Source: Rhodobacter sp.
GTDB lineage: Bacteria > Pseudomonadota > Alphaproteobacteria > Rhodobacterales > Rhodobacteraceae
Direction: 5' to 3'
DNA: 64,000 nucleotides
Assembly (NCBI GenBank): GCA_020637515.1
Contig: JACKKG010000001.1
Location: forward strand, 1 to 64,000
The translations under genes were made by a program, and so were the position numbers. The notes beneath the pieces are model-generated. The model worked only from the letters and a program-made list of their open reading frames with translations, searched no databases and had not been told where the DNA came from. This document shows positions 1 to 7,748 of the stretch, piece after piece. Each line of letters starts with the position of its first letter. Within the stretch, counting starts at the first letter, position 1.

Positions 1-514
1 ACCGCACACAAAACAGACAGCCCGCCGGTCACCCGGCGCCCTCGCCTACCTTGCATCCAGAAGTCTCGCGGCGTAACCGCCACCGTCGCTGCAGCATCCG
101 CGTTCCCGCGTCACCCCCGCTTCGGTGACGCCGTATCTAGGACCCAACGCAAACCTCCGCAAGTCCAAAAACGGGCCGGAACAACAAATTCCGCCAACTC
201 CCCCCGTCAAACCCTTGTTTCCTTGACCCCAACCCAACGAAAACCCACACCCAACCCGACACCCCAAGACCGCACCACGTCACGAAATTGCAACAACCCC
301 GGCCATCCACGCAACTTCCTGTCCCAACCCCCACCCCACCCACCCAACAACCCCGAATCGACAACAAAAATCACAGCAACGATGAGACCAGGATCGCGGC
401 CCGCCCGCGCATTTTGTCCCCGTGCATTCCGGCCCGAGACATGCAAGACTGGGAATGTCCGGCGGGGGAGGGCCCGGAATGCGGCCCCGTCCCCGCCCCA
501 TCGAGGAGGTGCCC
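1..514. other. Noncoding, C-rich and G-poor leader region
   Basis: I find no credible gene here. Short open frames have no ribosome site, no recognisable domain and unlikely composition. The middle part, about 181 to 380, is strongly asymmetric: by hand count about 95 C against about 18 G on the plus strand, with runs such as caacccccaccccaccc. Such C-rich, G-poor RNA resembles a Rho utilisation site, so this could be the trailer of a plus-strand gene ending before the window. A promoter for the DUF302 gene must lie in the last part, but I cannot place it. Confidence 0.4.
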
Positions 515-949
515 ATGTCCAAGTTCCTGCCCGCCGTCCTGGCGTCGTTCCTGCTGTCCTCGCCCGCGCTGGCGGACGAATTCGTCCTGGTGCCCGCCGG
601 CATGTCCTTTGACGACGCCACCTTTGCGGTGGAAAGCTCGATCGTCGGCCGCGGTCTGCAAGTCGAATACACCAGCCATGTCGGCGAGATGCTGGAACGC
701 ACGCGCGCGGACGTCGGCAGCGATGTGACATTGTTCACCAATGCGAACATCTACCTGTTCTGCTCGGCCTCGATGTCGCGCCAGGCGATGGAAGCCAACT
801 GGCAGAACATCGCCTTCTGCCCCTACGGCGTGCACGTCATCGAGCGCCCCGGCGAGGCGGTGATGATCGGTTACATGCGCCGTGACGCGCCGGGGATGGA
901 GCCGGTCAACGCGTTTCTGGCGGACCTGGTCGCCGAAGTGACCGAGTGA
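515..949 (+). CDS. DUF302 family periplasmic protein
   Basis: A 144-residue protein with a Sec signal peptide (hydrophobic stretch to about residue 20, cleavage after ALA) followed by a DUF302-type domain. The segment LFCSASMSRQAMEANWQNIA with FCPYG after it is characteristic of the family, which is often periplasmic and found near sulfur or redox genes; its biochemical role is unknown. The start was chosen because GAGGAGGT lies 4 bases upstream and the signal peptide begins there; longer in-frame starts add low-complexity sequence. It converges on msrQ with only 12 bases between stops. Two cysteines (in FCSAS and FCPYG) could bind metal or heme or form a disulfide, which is inference. Confidence 0.75.
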   Translation: MSKFLPAVLASFLLSSPALADEFVLVPAGMSFDDATFAVESSIVGRGLQVEYTSHVGEMLERTRADVGSDVTLFTNANIYLFCSASMSRQAMEANWQNIAFCPYGVHVIERPGEAVMIGYMRRDAPGMEPVNAFLADLVAEVTE

Positions 950-961
950 TCGCGAAACAGG

Positions 962-1600
962 TCAGGCCGGCGCGCGCCGCGCCCCCTGCCCCCGGCGCTG
1001 CGGCCCAAGACGCAGCGCCAGCAGGGCCAGCACCACACCCAGATAGACAAAGGGTTCGGCGGGCCAGCCCTTGACCAGCCAGACATAGTGCACCGCGCCC
1101 AGAAGCACCGCCGCATAGGTCAGCCGGTGCAGCCGGCGCCAGCCCGACGCGCCCAGCCGGCGAATCGAGACGGCGTTCGAGGTCGCCGCCAGCGGGATAA
1201 GCGCCGTGAACCCGGCGAAACCGATCGTGATATAGGGCCGCTTGACCAGTTCCTCGCCGATCCGCGACAGGCTTTGCAGGTCCAGCACCGCCCAGACCGC
1301 CACATGCGCCAGCACGAAACCAAAGGCGGCAAGCCCCAGCGCGCGGCGGAACTTCAGCAAGCTGATCCCGGTCCAGACCCTGAGCGGCGTCACCACCAGC
1401 CCGGCGACCAGCCCTTGCAGCGCCAGTTCGCCGTAGCGGCGTTCCAGCGTGTTGATCGGTTCGGGACCCAGCGCGCCGGTCGCGCCTTGCCAGAACAGCC
1501 AGGCCGCCCAGGCCAGCGCCAGCACATAGATCGGCCACGACGGCACCCGCCGGGTCGCGCGATTGATCGCCTGCGCCCAGGCGGCCGGGATCAGGGCCAT
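962..1600 (-). CDS. msrQ: MsrQ, heme-binding membrane subunit of the MsrPQ methionine sulfoxide reductase
   Basis: A 212-residue integral membrane protein of the YedZ/MsrQ (ferric reductase-like) family with about five to six helices and histidines suited to b-type heme ligation (LAHVAVW, LHRLTY, AVHYVW). In known systems MsrQ passes electrons from the quinone pool to the molybdoenzyme MsrP, which repairs oxidised methionines in periplasmic proteins. Its start ATG shares one base with the msrP stop codon, so the two are translationally coupled. Length and gene order are normal for the family. Confidence 0.93.
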   Translation of the reverse strand: MALIPAAWAQAINRATRRVPSWPIYVLALAWAAWLFWQGATGALGPEPINTLERRYGELALQGLVAGLVVTPLRVWTGISLLKFRRALGLAAFGFVLAHVAVWAVLDLQSLSRIGEELVKRPYITIGFAGFTALIPLAATSNAVSIRRLGASGWRRLHRLTYAAVLLGAVHYVWLVKGWPAEPFVYLGVVLALLALRLGPQRRGQGARRAPA

Positions 1601-2499
1601 CAGTAATTCTCCCTGAGGTCCATCCCGTCATAGAGATGCGCCACCGCGTCGCCATAGCCGTTGAACATCAGCGTGGGTTGACGCCGGGCAAACAGGCCGC
1701 CGCCGATCTGCCGTTCGCTGGCCTGGCTCCAGCGTGGGTGATCGACCTCGGGGTTGACGTTGGAATAGAACCCGTATTCGCGGCTGTTCAGCCGGTTCCA
1801 GGTGGTCGGAGGCTGACGGTCGGTCAGGGTGATGCGCACGATCGACTTGATCGACTTGAATCCATATTTCCAAGGCACGACCAGCCGGATCGGCGCGCCG
1901 TTCTGGTTGGGCATGGGCTGGCCCCAGATGCCCGTTGCCAACAGTGTCAGCGGGTGCATCGCCTCGTCCAGCCTGAGCCCTTCGACATAGGGAAAGGGAA
2001 TGACGCGGCTGCGCACGCCGGGCATGACGTCGGGTTGCACCGTGGTCTCGAAGGCGACGTAGCGGGCGCCCGACTGCACCCCCACCTTGTTCAGCACGTC
2101 GGCCAGTTCCACCCCGTTCCAGGGGATCACCGCCGACCAGGCCTCGACGCAGCGGAAGCGGTAGATGCGCTCCTCGACGCTCAGTCCGGCCAGCAGATCG
2201 GCCAGCGCATAGCTGCCAGGGCGGTCCACCATCCCGTCCACGCGGATCGACCAGGGACTGGTCACCAGCCCGGCCGCGTTGCGCGCCGGGTCCCCCTTGT
2301 CCACGCCGAATTCGTAATAGTTGTTGTAGCTCGAAATCTGTTCCAGCGTGTTGGGCGTCAGCGCCTGCGCGCGGCTTTCGCCCGCCAGCGACAGAACGCC
2401 GGCCGCGCCGGCCCCGGCGATCAGTTGGCGACGGTTCAGCCACATCGCCCGGGGGGTGACATCGGCATGGGTCAGGTCGTTTTTCCAGCGGTGAGCCAT
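1600..2499 (-). CDS. msrP: MsrP, periplasmic molybdopterin methionine sulfoxide reductase
   Basis: A 299-residue protein with a twin-arginine signal (NRRQLIAGAG at residues 22-31), as expected for a cofactor-loaded enzyme exported folded by Tat. The sulfite-oxidase-like molybdopterin domain follows; Cys117 in YRFRCVEAW is the expected molybdenum ligand. It reduces methionine sulfoxide in envelope proteins using electrons from MsrQ, encoded immediately downstream. The msrP-msrQ order is the usual one. Methionine-rich or copper-stressed periplasmic proteins are known clients in other bacteria. Confidence 0.94.
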   Translation of the reverse strand: MAHRWKNDLTHADVTPRAMWLNRRQLIAGAGAAGVLSLAGESRAQALTPNTLEQISSYNNYYEFGVDKGDPARNAAGLVTSPWSIRVDGMVDRPGSYALADLLAGLSVEERIYRFRCVEAWSAVIPWNGVELADVLNKVGVQSGARYVAFETTVQPDVMPGVRSRVIPFPYVEGLRLDEAMHPLTLLATGIWGQPMPNQNGAPIRLVVPWKYGFKSIKSIVRITLTDRQPPTTWNRLNSREYGFYSNVNPEVDHPRWSQASERQIGGGLFARRQPTLMFNGYGDAVAHLYDGMDLRENY

Positions 2500-2574
2500 C
2501 GGGGCCTCCTTTGCGCCTGCGGTCCATGAACCATACGCACCAGGGGGCGGAAATGTTTCATCACGGGCCCGAAT

Positions 2575-3975
2575 TCAAGCGTTCGTGACCGCGTCGAGCG
2601 CCGCGTCGATGTCCTGGGGGGTGGTGCGGTGGTTGGTGATCGCCGCGCGCAGGCAGGTGACGCCGCCGATCACGGTGGTGGAAAACACCGCCTCGCCAGA
2701 GAGTTGCAGCGCCTGGGCGATATGGGTGTTCCGCGCGCTCTGGTCCGCCGCGGGCAAGCGCGCATCGGCGGTGAACACGCAGAGGTTCGACACGACCGGA
2801 GCCGCCAGCCGCATCGGGGCGCGGGCTTCGACCCCTTGCCCCATACGCGCGGCCAGCGCACAGCAGCGCGTGATCGCCGCACCCAGCCCGTCCGCCCCAT
2901 GCGCCCGGATTGCCGCCCAGGCCTTGAGCGCGCGATTGCCGCGCGACAGGTCGATGCCGTAGTCGCAAAACCAGGGATCGCCGCCACCCAGGCCCGCCGA
3001 TTGGCCCGCCAGATAGGCCGGGCGCGCGGCAAAGGCGGCGCGGTGCGCGGCCTCGTCGCGGATCAGCACGAGGCCGCAGTCATAGGGCACGAACATCCAT
3101 TTGTGGAAATCGCACGCCACCGAATCCGCCCGCCCGATGCCGTCGCTCAAGGCGCGCCAGGGCGTGTCCGCCAGCCGGGTCCAGGCCCCAAAAGCACCGT
3201 CCACATGCAGCCACAGCCCCTGTTCCGCCGCCAGATCGGCCAGCGCGTTCAGATCGTCGAATCGCCCCAGATCGACCGAGCCGGCCGTGCCGATCACCGC
3301 AAAGGGACAAAGACCCGCGGCGCGGTCCCGGGCGAGGGCGACGCGCAGCGCGTCCAGATCCATGCCCGCATCGGTTTCCGGGATAGCGCGCAGCGCCTGG
3401 TGCCCCAGTCCCAGCAGTTCCATTGCCTTGCGCGCGGCGTTATGCGCGCCCGCGCCGGCATAGGCGACCAGTCCTGGCGCGACCCCGCGCGAACGGACCT
3501 CGGGCTGGGCGCGGCCGCGCGCGGCGGCCAGCGCGATCACGGTGGCCTGCGAGGTGCCGGTGACCAGCACGCCGCTGCCGGTGTCGGGAAAGCCCATCAC
3601 CTGGCGGGTCCAGTCGATCACGGCGCGCTCGATCTCGATCGCGCCATGGGCGCGCCCGCCGAGGTTGGCATTCATCGTCGCCGCGACCATTTCGGCCATC
3701 ACGCCGCTGGCCAACCCGGTGCCGTGCACCCAGCCCCAGAATCGCGGATGCGTGTTGCCGGTGCCCCAGGGCAGCACCTGTTCGGTCAGTTCGCGCGCCA
3801 GCGCCACCTCGCCCCGTGCCACGCCGTCCAGCGCATAGCCAGCGCGGACGGTTTCGGGCAGCGGTTTCCAGGGATGCGCGCGCGCCGTCTCCAATCGGTC
3901 CATGCAGGCGTCGAGCAGCGCGTGCGCGGCGCGGCGATAGGCGTCCCAATCGGCGGGATCGAGGGTGTCGGCCAT
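2575..3975 (-). CDS. PLP-dependent group II amino-acid decarboxylase family protein
   Basis: A 466-residue fold-type I PLP enzyme of the aromatic-L-amino-acid/glutamate decarboxylase family. Visible hallmarks are NTHPRFWGWV near residue 75, the aspartate of LHVDGAFGAW (Asp259) that contacts the PLP ring nitrogen, and FHKWM with Lys292 as the Schiff-base lysine. The substrate cannot be read from sequence; aromatic amino acids, aspartate or a sulfinate are all possible in this family. The start at MADTLDPADW is preferred because GAGGGGG lies upstream and the longer version adds 28 low-complexity residues. It stands alone between msrP and the lig operon terminator, so context gives no pathway. 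Confidence 0.8.
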   Translation of the reverse strand: MADTLDPADWDAYRRAAHALLDACMDRLETARAHPWKPLPETVRAGYALDGVARGEVALARELTEQVLPWGTGNTHPRFWGWVHGTGLASGVMAEMVAATMNANLGGRAHGAIEIERAVIDWTRQVMGFPDTGSGVLVTGTSQATVIALAAARGRAQPEVRSRGVAPGLVAYAGAGAHNAARKAMELLGLGHQALRAIPETDAGMDLDALRVALARDRAAGLCPFAVIGTAGSVDLGRFDDLNALADLAAEQGLWLHVDGAFGAWTRLADTPWRALSDGIGRADSVACDFHKWMFVPYDCGLVLIRDEAAHRAAFAARPAYLAGQSAGLGGGDPWFCDYGIDLSRGNRALKAWAAIRAHGADGLGAAITRCCALAARMGQGVEARAPMRLAAPVVSNLCVFTADARLPAADQSARNTHIAQALQLSGEAVFSTTVIGGVTCLRAAITNHRTTPQDIDAALDAVTNA

Positions 3976-4113
3976 CAGCGCGCCCCCTCGGAACCGAAAC
4001 CGCGGCCAACCCCGCGCCGTCGCGCCGTATCCCGTTTCGCGCCCATCCGAACCCTCCAAAAGCTGCGCCGGGCGATCCTGTCACGGCGCGCCCGGCGGGA
4101 AAAGGGGATGTGT

Positions 4114-4154
4114 CGGGCCGGGATGCGCAGGACCGCCCCGCGCATCCCGGCCCG
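4114..4154 (-). terminator. Terminator of the ligIAB operon
   Basis: A perfect 15-bp inverted repeat (arms cgggccgggatgcgc and gcgcatcccggcccg) with an 11-base loop, starting 7 bases after the ligB stop. On the minus strand the stem is followed after about ten bases by a short T run, so it is a plausible intrinsic terminator, though the T tract is weak. Confidence 0.75.
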
Positions 4155-4160
4155 CTCGGA

Positions 4161-5012
4161 TCAGGCCGCGCATTCCAGCAGCAGCGTGCCGGCGGCGGTG
4201 TTCGAAATCGGGATGTGGTAGTTGCGCGTGACCTCGGTCACGTCGTCACCCAGCGCGCCGCGCATCATCATCCACATCAGGAATTCAGTCCCCTGGGCGC
4301 CCGCGTTCTTGACCAGCTCCTGGCGGGTGATCTTGGTCAGTTCCTCAGGGTTGTGGACGATGTTCTCCAGGCAATACTGGTCGAACTCCTTGTTGATGAA
4401 GCCCGCGCGCTGCCCGTCCAGCTGGTGCGACAGCCCGCCGGTGCCCAGCACGACGATCTTCGCGTCCTTCTCGGGGAAGGACAACAGCGCCTTGCGCAGC
4501 GCCTTGCCGAAGTTCAGCGCCCGGTTCAACGTTGGAATCGGGTGTTGCACGGTGTTCGCGCTGATCGGCACCGCCTTGGGCATGTGCGGATGGTGCGGCG
4601 CGTTCGGCCAGAACAGTTGCATCGGCACCACAAATCCGTGGTCCACCGCCAGTTCCTGGCACGAGGTGATGTCGAATTCATCCGCCACCAGCGATTCGAT
4701 GATGTGCCAGCTCAGTTCCGGCGCGCCCGGGAACGGATCGAGCGCGGGCAGGCCCCAGCCTTCGTCCTCGTTCCTGTATTCATGCGCGGCGCCGATCGCG
4801 AAGGTCGGCATCCGGTCCAGGAAAAAGCCCAGCCCGTGGTCGTTGTAGATGTTGATCACATAGTCGGGCTTGTGCTCGTCGATCCAGGCGTGAACCTTGG
4901 GGTAGCCATCGAAAAACGGCTTCCAATAGGGATCGTCGTAGAGCTTGTTCTGGATCGCGTTGCCCACGGCGGGGATGTGCGAGGTGGTGATGCCACCGAG
5001 AATGCGTGCCAT
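4161..5012 (-). CDS. ligB: Protocatechuate 4,5-dioxygenase / gallate dioxygenase beta (catalytic) subunit, LigB-like
   Basis: A 283-residue class III extradiol dioxygenase. The residues known from LigB are all present: His12 (TTSHIP) and His59 (YNDHG) as iron ligands, Glu243 (GTEFLMW) as third ligand and His196 (GLSHQ) as catalytic base. It opens the ring of a 3,4-dihydroxybenzoate-type substrate between carbons 4 and 5 using Fe(II) and oxygen. The start is set by GAGGAGG upstream and the conserved MARILGGI N-terminus. ligA ends 13 bases upstream and ligI precedes that, so this is a three-gene operon. Whether protocatechuate, gallate or 3-O-methylgallate is preferred is not visible. Confidence 0.9.
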   Translation of the reverse strand: MARILGGITTSHIPAVGNAIQNKLYDDPYWKPFFDGYPKVHAWIDEHKPDYVINIYNDHGLGFFLDRMPTFAIGAAHEYRNEDEGWGLPALDPFPGAPELSWHIIESLVADEFDITSCQELAVDHGFVVPMQLFWPNAPHHPHMPKAVPISANTVQHPIPTLNRALNFGKALRKALLSFPEKDAKIVVLGTGGLSHQLDGQRAGFINKEFDQYCLENIVHNPEELTKITRQELVKNAGAQGTEFLMWMMMRGALGDDVTEVTRNYHIPISNTAAGTLLLECAA

Positions 5013-5025
5013 TGTCCGTTCCTCC

Positions 5026-5385
5026 TCAAGCCTGGCTGGCCAGGTAGTCCTTGAATTCCTGCGTGGTGCGGCCCGTTTGCAGACCGCCCACATCCTGCAC
5101 CGACAGCTTGAAGATGCCGGCGAACTTGGCGAGGTAATAGATGTTGCCGCCGGCGGCGATCAGACCGAGCACGTCGCGCTTGCGAATGGCCTCTTTCTGC
5201 TCGTCGTTGAGGCCATACTTCGCCATGAAGCCTTCCTCATCGGCCAGGAAAGCCTCGCGGTTGACCTTCTGGTTGAACGAATAGCACATCTTGTTCAGGG
5301 CATAGCCCTTCATCGCCATCTTGCCGTCGAACAGCGTCGTGCCAGGGATGTCGATGTGATAGTCGTAACCGGGCATGTCGTGCAT
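5026..5385 (-). CDS. ligA: Protocatechuate 4,5-dioxygenase alpha subunit, LigA-like
   Basis: A 119-residue protein of the LigA family. It is the small helical subunit that pairs with LigB and lids its active site; typical segments are GYALNKMCYSFN and EGFMAKYGLNDEQKEAI. The start is set by GAGGAGGAG just upstream. It lies 17 bases after ligI and 13 before ligB, so subunits should be made together. Some family members are fused to the beta subunit; here they are separate. Confidence 0.9.
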   Translation of the reverse strand: MHDMPGYDYHIDIPGTTLFDGKMAMKGYALNKMCYSFNQKVNREAFLADEEGFMAKYGLNDEQKEAIRKRDVLGLIAAGGNIYYLAKFAGIFKLSVQDVGGLQTGRTTQEFKDYLASQA

Positions 5386-5402
5386 CGGTCTCTCCTCCTC
5401 TT

Positions 5403-6296
5403 CTACTGCGCCCAATACAGGCGCATCGGGTTGTCGATCAGCAGCTTGCGCCGCTGGGCGTCGGTCCGCGCGATTCGCGGAATGTAGTCCACCAGCGCGC
5501 CGTCATCGGGCATGTGGGATTTCATGTTCGGATGCGGCCAGTCGGTGCCCCACAGGACCCGGTCGTCGAAACGATCGACGATCGCCTGGTAGAAGGGCAC
5601 CACATCGTCATAGGGCGCACCCTGCGCGGTCAGGCGTTCCGGGCAGGTGACCTTGCTCCAGATGTTCTCGTTTTGCGCCATCAGGTCGATGAACCGCTGG
5701 AAATCCGGGTGATCGACGCCCTTGGTCACGTCGGGCCGGCCCATGTGATCGACCACGATGATGCCGGGCAACTTGCGCAGGAAGGGGGTCAGCCCCTCGA
5801 GATCCGCGGCCTCGAAATAGACGACGATGGACCAGCCGAATTCCTGGATCTTTTCGGCAATCCCGATAAAAACCTCTTGCGGTGTCGCATCGACCAGCCG
5901 CTTGACAAAGTTGAAGCGCACGCCGCGCACGCCGCTCTCATGCAACGCCTTCAAGTCGTCGCGCGAGATGTCCTTGCCGACCGAGGCCACGCCCCGCGCC
6001 CTGTCGCCCGCGGCGAGGCAGGCATCGACCATGGCGCGGTTGTCCTTGCCATGACAGGTCGCCTGCACGATCACGTTGCGTTCGAATCCCAGAAAATCGC
6101 GCAGGGCGAACAACTTGTCCTTGCCTGCGTCACCCGGTGTATACTTGCGCTCAGGCGCATAGGGGAACTGGGCCGACGGGCCGAAGACGTGGCAATGGGC
6201 ATCGACGGAACCCGCGGGCAGCCTGAAATCGGGCGCTTTCGGGTTCGGGTGATAGACCAGCCAGTCCTTGTCCATCGGTTGGGGTTGGGTCGTCAT
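5403..6296 (-). CDS. ligI: 2-pyrone-4,6-dicarboxylate hydrolase, LigI-like amidohydrolase
   Basis: A 297-residue amidohydrolase with features of LigI: VDAHCHVFGP with the HxH pair near residue 33, DHMGRPD in the middle, and GTDWPHPNM near residue 247, ending in NPMRLYW. LigI hydrolyses the lactone 2-pyrone-4,6-dicarboxylate to 4-oxalomesaconate in the 4,5-cleavage pathway of lignin-derived aromatics. It is the first gene of an operon with ligA and ligB. No dehydrogenase (LigC), hydratase (LigJ) or aldolase (LigK) is nearby, so the rest of the pathway must lie elsewhere or the substrate gives the pyrone directly. Confidence 0.92.
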   Translation of the reverse strand: MTTQPQPMDKDWLVYHPNPKAPDFRLPAGSVDAHCHVFGPSAQFPYAPERKYTPGDAGKDKLFALRDFLGFERNVIVQATCHGKDNRAMVDACLAAGDRARGVASVGKDISRDDLKALHESGVRGVRFNFVKRLVDATPQEVFIGIAEKIQEFGWSIVVYFEAADLEGLTPFLRKLPGIIVVDHMGRPDVTKGVDHPDFQRFIDLMAQNENIWSKVTCPERLTAQGAPYDDVVPFYQAIVDRFDDRVLWGTDWPHPNMKSHMPDDGALVDYIPRIARTDAQRRKLLIDNPMRLYWAQ

Positions 6297-6328
6297 GCGC
6301 GTTCTCCTTCTGCGGCGGGCCCTGCCGC

Positions 6329-6340
6329 AATGTATACATT
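6329..6340. promoter_or_regulatory. Palindrome in the ligI/lysR divergent promoter region
   Basis: A perfect 12-bp palindrome, aatgtatacatt, stands out in the 117-base gap between ligI and the divergent LysR-family gene. It lies 33 bases before the ligI start and is a candidate operator. LysR proteins usually bind T-N11-A boxes, and tgtataca also resembles GntR-type sites, so the binding protein is not settled. Confidence 0.45.
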
Positions 6341-6413
6341 ATGCCCCGTGGCGCGCCATTTGCCTATTTCGATCTGAGGCCATAAAATAAGTTTTTGCTA
6401 TTCGGTTGGGCCC

Positions 6414-7616
6414 ATGACCGACAGTCTGCCGAACCTGCGCCACATGCGGGTGTTCCTGGAAACGGTGCGAACCGGCTCGGTCTCGGGCGCGGCCGACCGC
6501 TGCGGCCTGTCGCAGCCGGCCGCGACCCAGGCCCTCGCGCGGCTCGAATCCGAGGTCGGCACCCCCCTGCTGGCGCGCCGCACCCGCCAGTTCGCGCCGA
6601 CACCCTGCGGCGCGCTGTTCGTCCGCCGGGTCGAGGCCGCGCTCGCCCATCTGCACGCCGGCGCCCGCGCGGCGCTCAGGGGCGCACGCGAAAGCACCCG
6701 GCGCGCGGCTTTCGACCATCTGGTGACCGCCGCGCAGATCCGCGCGCTGGTGGCCGTGTCGGGCAGCGGCAGCTTCACCATCGCCGCCCGCCACCTGGGT
6801 CTGGCGCAACCCACTGTCCACCGCGCCGCCCGCTCGCTGGAAGAGGTCGCCGGCGTGCCGTTCTTCCTGACCACCGCGACCGGGGTCGAACTGACCCCGG
6901 CGGCGCAGGCCTTCACGCTGGGCGCCAAGTTGGCCCAGGCCGAGATCCGCCAGGGATTCGAGGAAATCGGCCGCGAACTGGGCGACGACCGCGGCACGTT
7001 CACCCTGGGCTCGCTCCCCCTCGCCCGCACCACCATCGTGCCGCGCGCCACGCACGCGCTGATCGCCGCGACGCAGGGTGTGCAGGTGCGCGTGGTCGAC
7101 GGCCGCTATCCCGAACTCCTGCGCAGCCTGCGCGAGGGCGATCTCGACTGCCTGATCGGCGCCCTGCGCACCCCCCCGCCGGCCGAGGACGTGACCCAGG
7201 AACCCCTGTTCGAGGACGCGCTGGTGATCGTTGCCCACCCCAGCCACCCGCTGGCCGGGCGCGCGAACCTGCGGATCGAGGACACGCTCGCCTACCCCTG
7301 GGTCGCACCGCCCAAAACGACGCCCGCCGGAAGCTACCTGTTCGAAACCCTGCGTATCGACCAACGGCCCCGCACGCCGGTGCGGGTCGTGGCCTCGTCC
7401 CTGGTGTTCCTGCGCGGCCTGCTGGCACAGGGCGATTACATCTCGATCATCTCGCGCCATCAGATCGCCACCGAAATCCGCGATGGCCACATCGCCCCGC
7501 TCGACATCGCCCTGACCGGCGGCAGCCGGGACATCGGGCTGACCTACCGCAGCAGCTGGCGCCCGACGGCCACGCAGGCACGCCTCCTCGCCCTGCTGCG
7601 CGCCGCCATCCCCTGA
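6414..7616 (+). CDS. LysR-family regulator with two N-terminal HTH domains, likely regulator of ligIAB
   Basis: A 400-residue protein, about 100 residues longer than a normal LysR regulator. The excess is a second winged-helix domain. HTH 1 covers about residues 8-66 (SVSGAADRCGLSQPAATQAL, then RLESEVGTPLLARR); HTH 2 covers about 106-164 (SFTIAARHLGLAQPTVHRAA, then RSLEEVAGVPFF). A LysR effector-binding domain follows from about 195 to the end. Divergent placement next to ligI suggests it controls aromatic cleavage in response to a pathway compound. The reading frame is continuous, so this is a true fusion or internal duplication, not two adjacent genes. What the second DNA-binding domain does is unknown to me. 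Confidence 0.85.
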   Translation: MTDSLPNLRHMRVFLETVRTGSVSGAADRCGLSQPAATQALARLESEVGTPLLARRTRQFAPTPCGALFVRRVEAALAHLHAGARAALRGARESTRRAAFDHLVTAAQIRALVAVSGSGSFTIAARHLGLAQPTVHRAARSLEEVAGVPFFLTTATGVELTPAAQAFTLGAKLAQAEIRQGFEEIGRELGDDRGTFTLGSLPLARTTIVPRATHALIAATQGVQVRVVDGRYPELLRSLREGDLDCLIGALRTPPPAEDVTQEPLFEDALVIVAHPSHPLAGRANLRIEDTLAYPWVAPPKTTPAGSYLFETLRIDQRPRTPVRVVASSLVFLRGLLAQGDYISIISRHQIATEIRDGHIAPLDIALTGGSRDIGLTYRSSWRPTATQARLLALLRAAIP

Positions 7617-7632
7617 TGCCCCGCACAGCCGT

Positions 7633-7680
7633 CTTTGTGCTGGAAATATCCCGGGGGGTGTGGGGGGCAGCGCCCCCCAC
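7633..7680 (+). repeat. Dispersed core-plus-hairpin repeat, copy 1
   Basis: The core ctttgtgctggaaatatccc is followed by a run of G and a perfect 9-bp stem (gtggggggc / gccccccac, 3-base loop). It sits between convergent genes (lysR and betA), where it could act as a terminator. Related elements occur at four other places in this window. Confidence 0.75.
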
Positions 7681-7748
7681 CGGATCGCCCGAGGGCTGGA
7701 GGCTGGAAGCCTCCCGGCCGAGGGCGAAACCCCGCCCCTTTTTACGCC

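Noticed and set aside
1..400. Possible replication origin because of skewed base composition
   Set aside because: I find no cluster of DnaA boxes and no dnaA or parAB genes in the window; a Rho-type trailer is simpler.
7081..7616. Possibility that the long LysR gene is two genes or frameshifted
   Set aside because: The frame is open without interruption from the first HTH through the effector domain, with no internal ribosome site at the second HTH.
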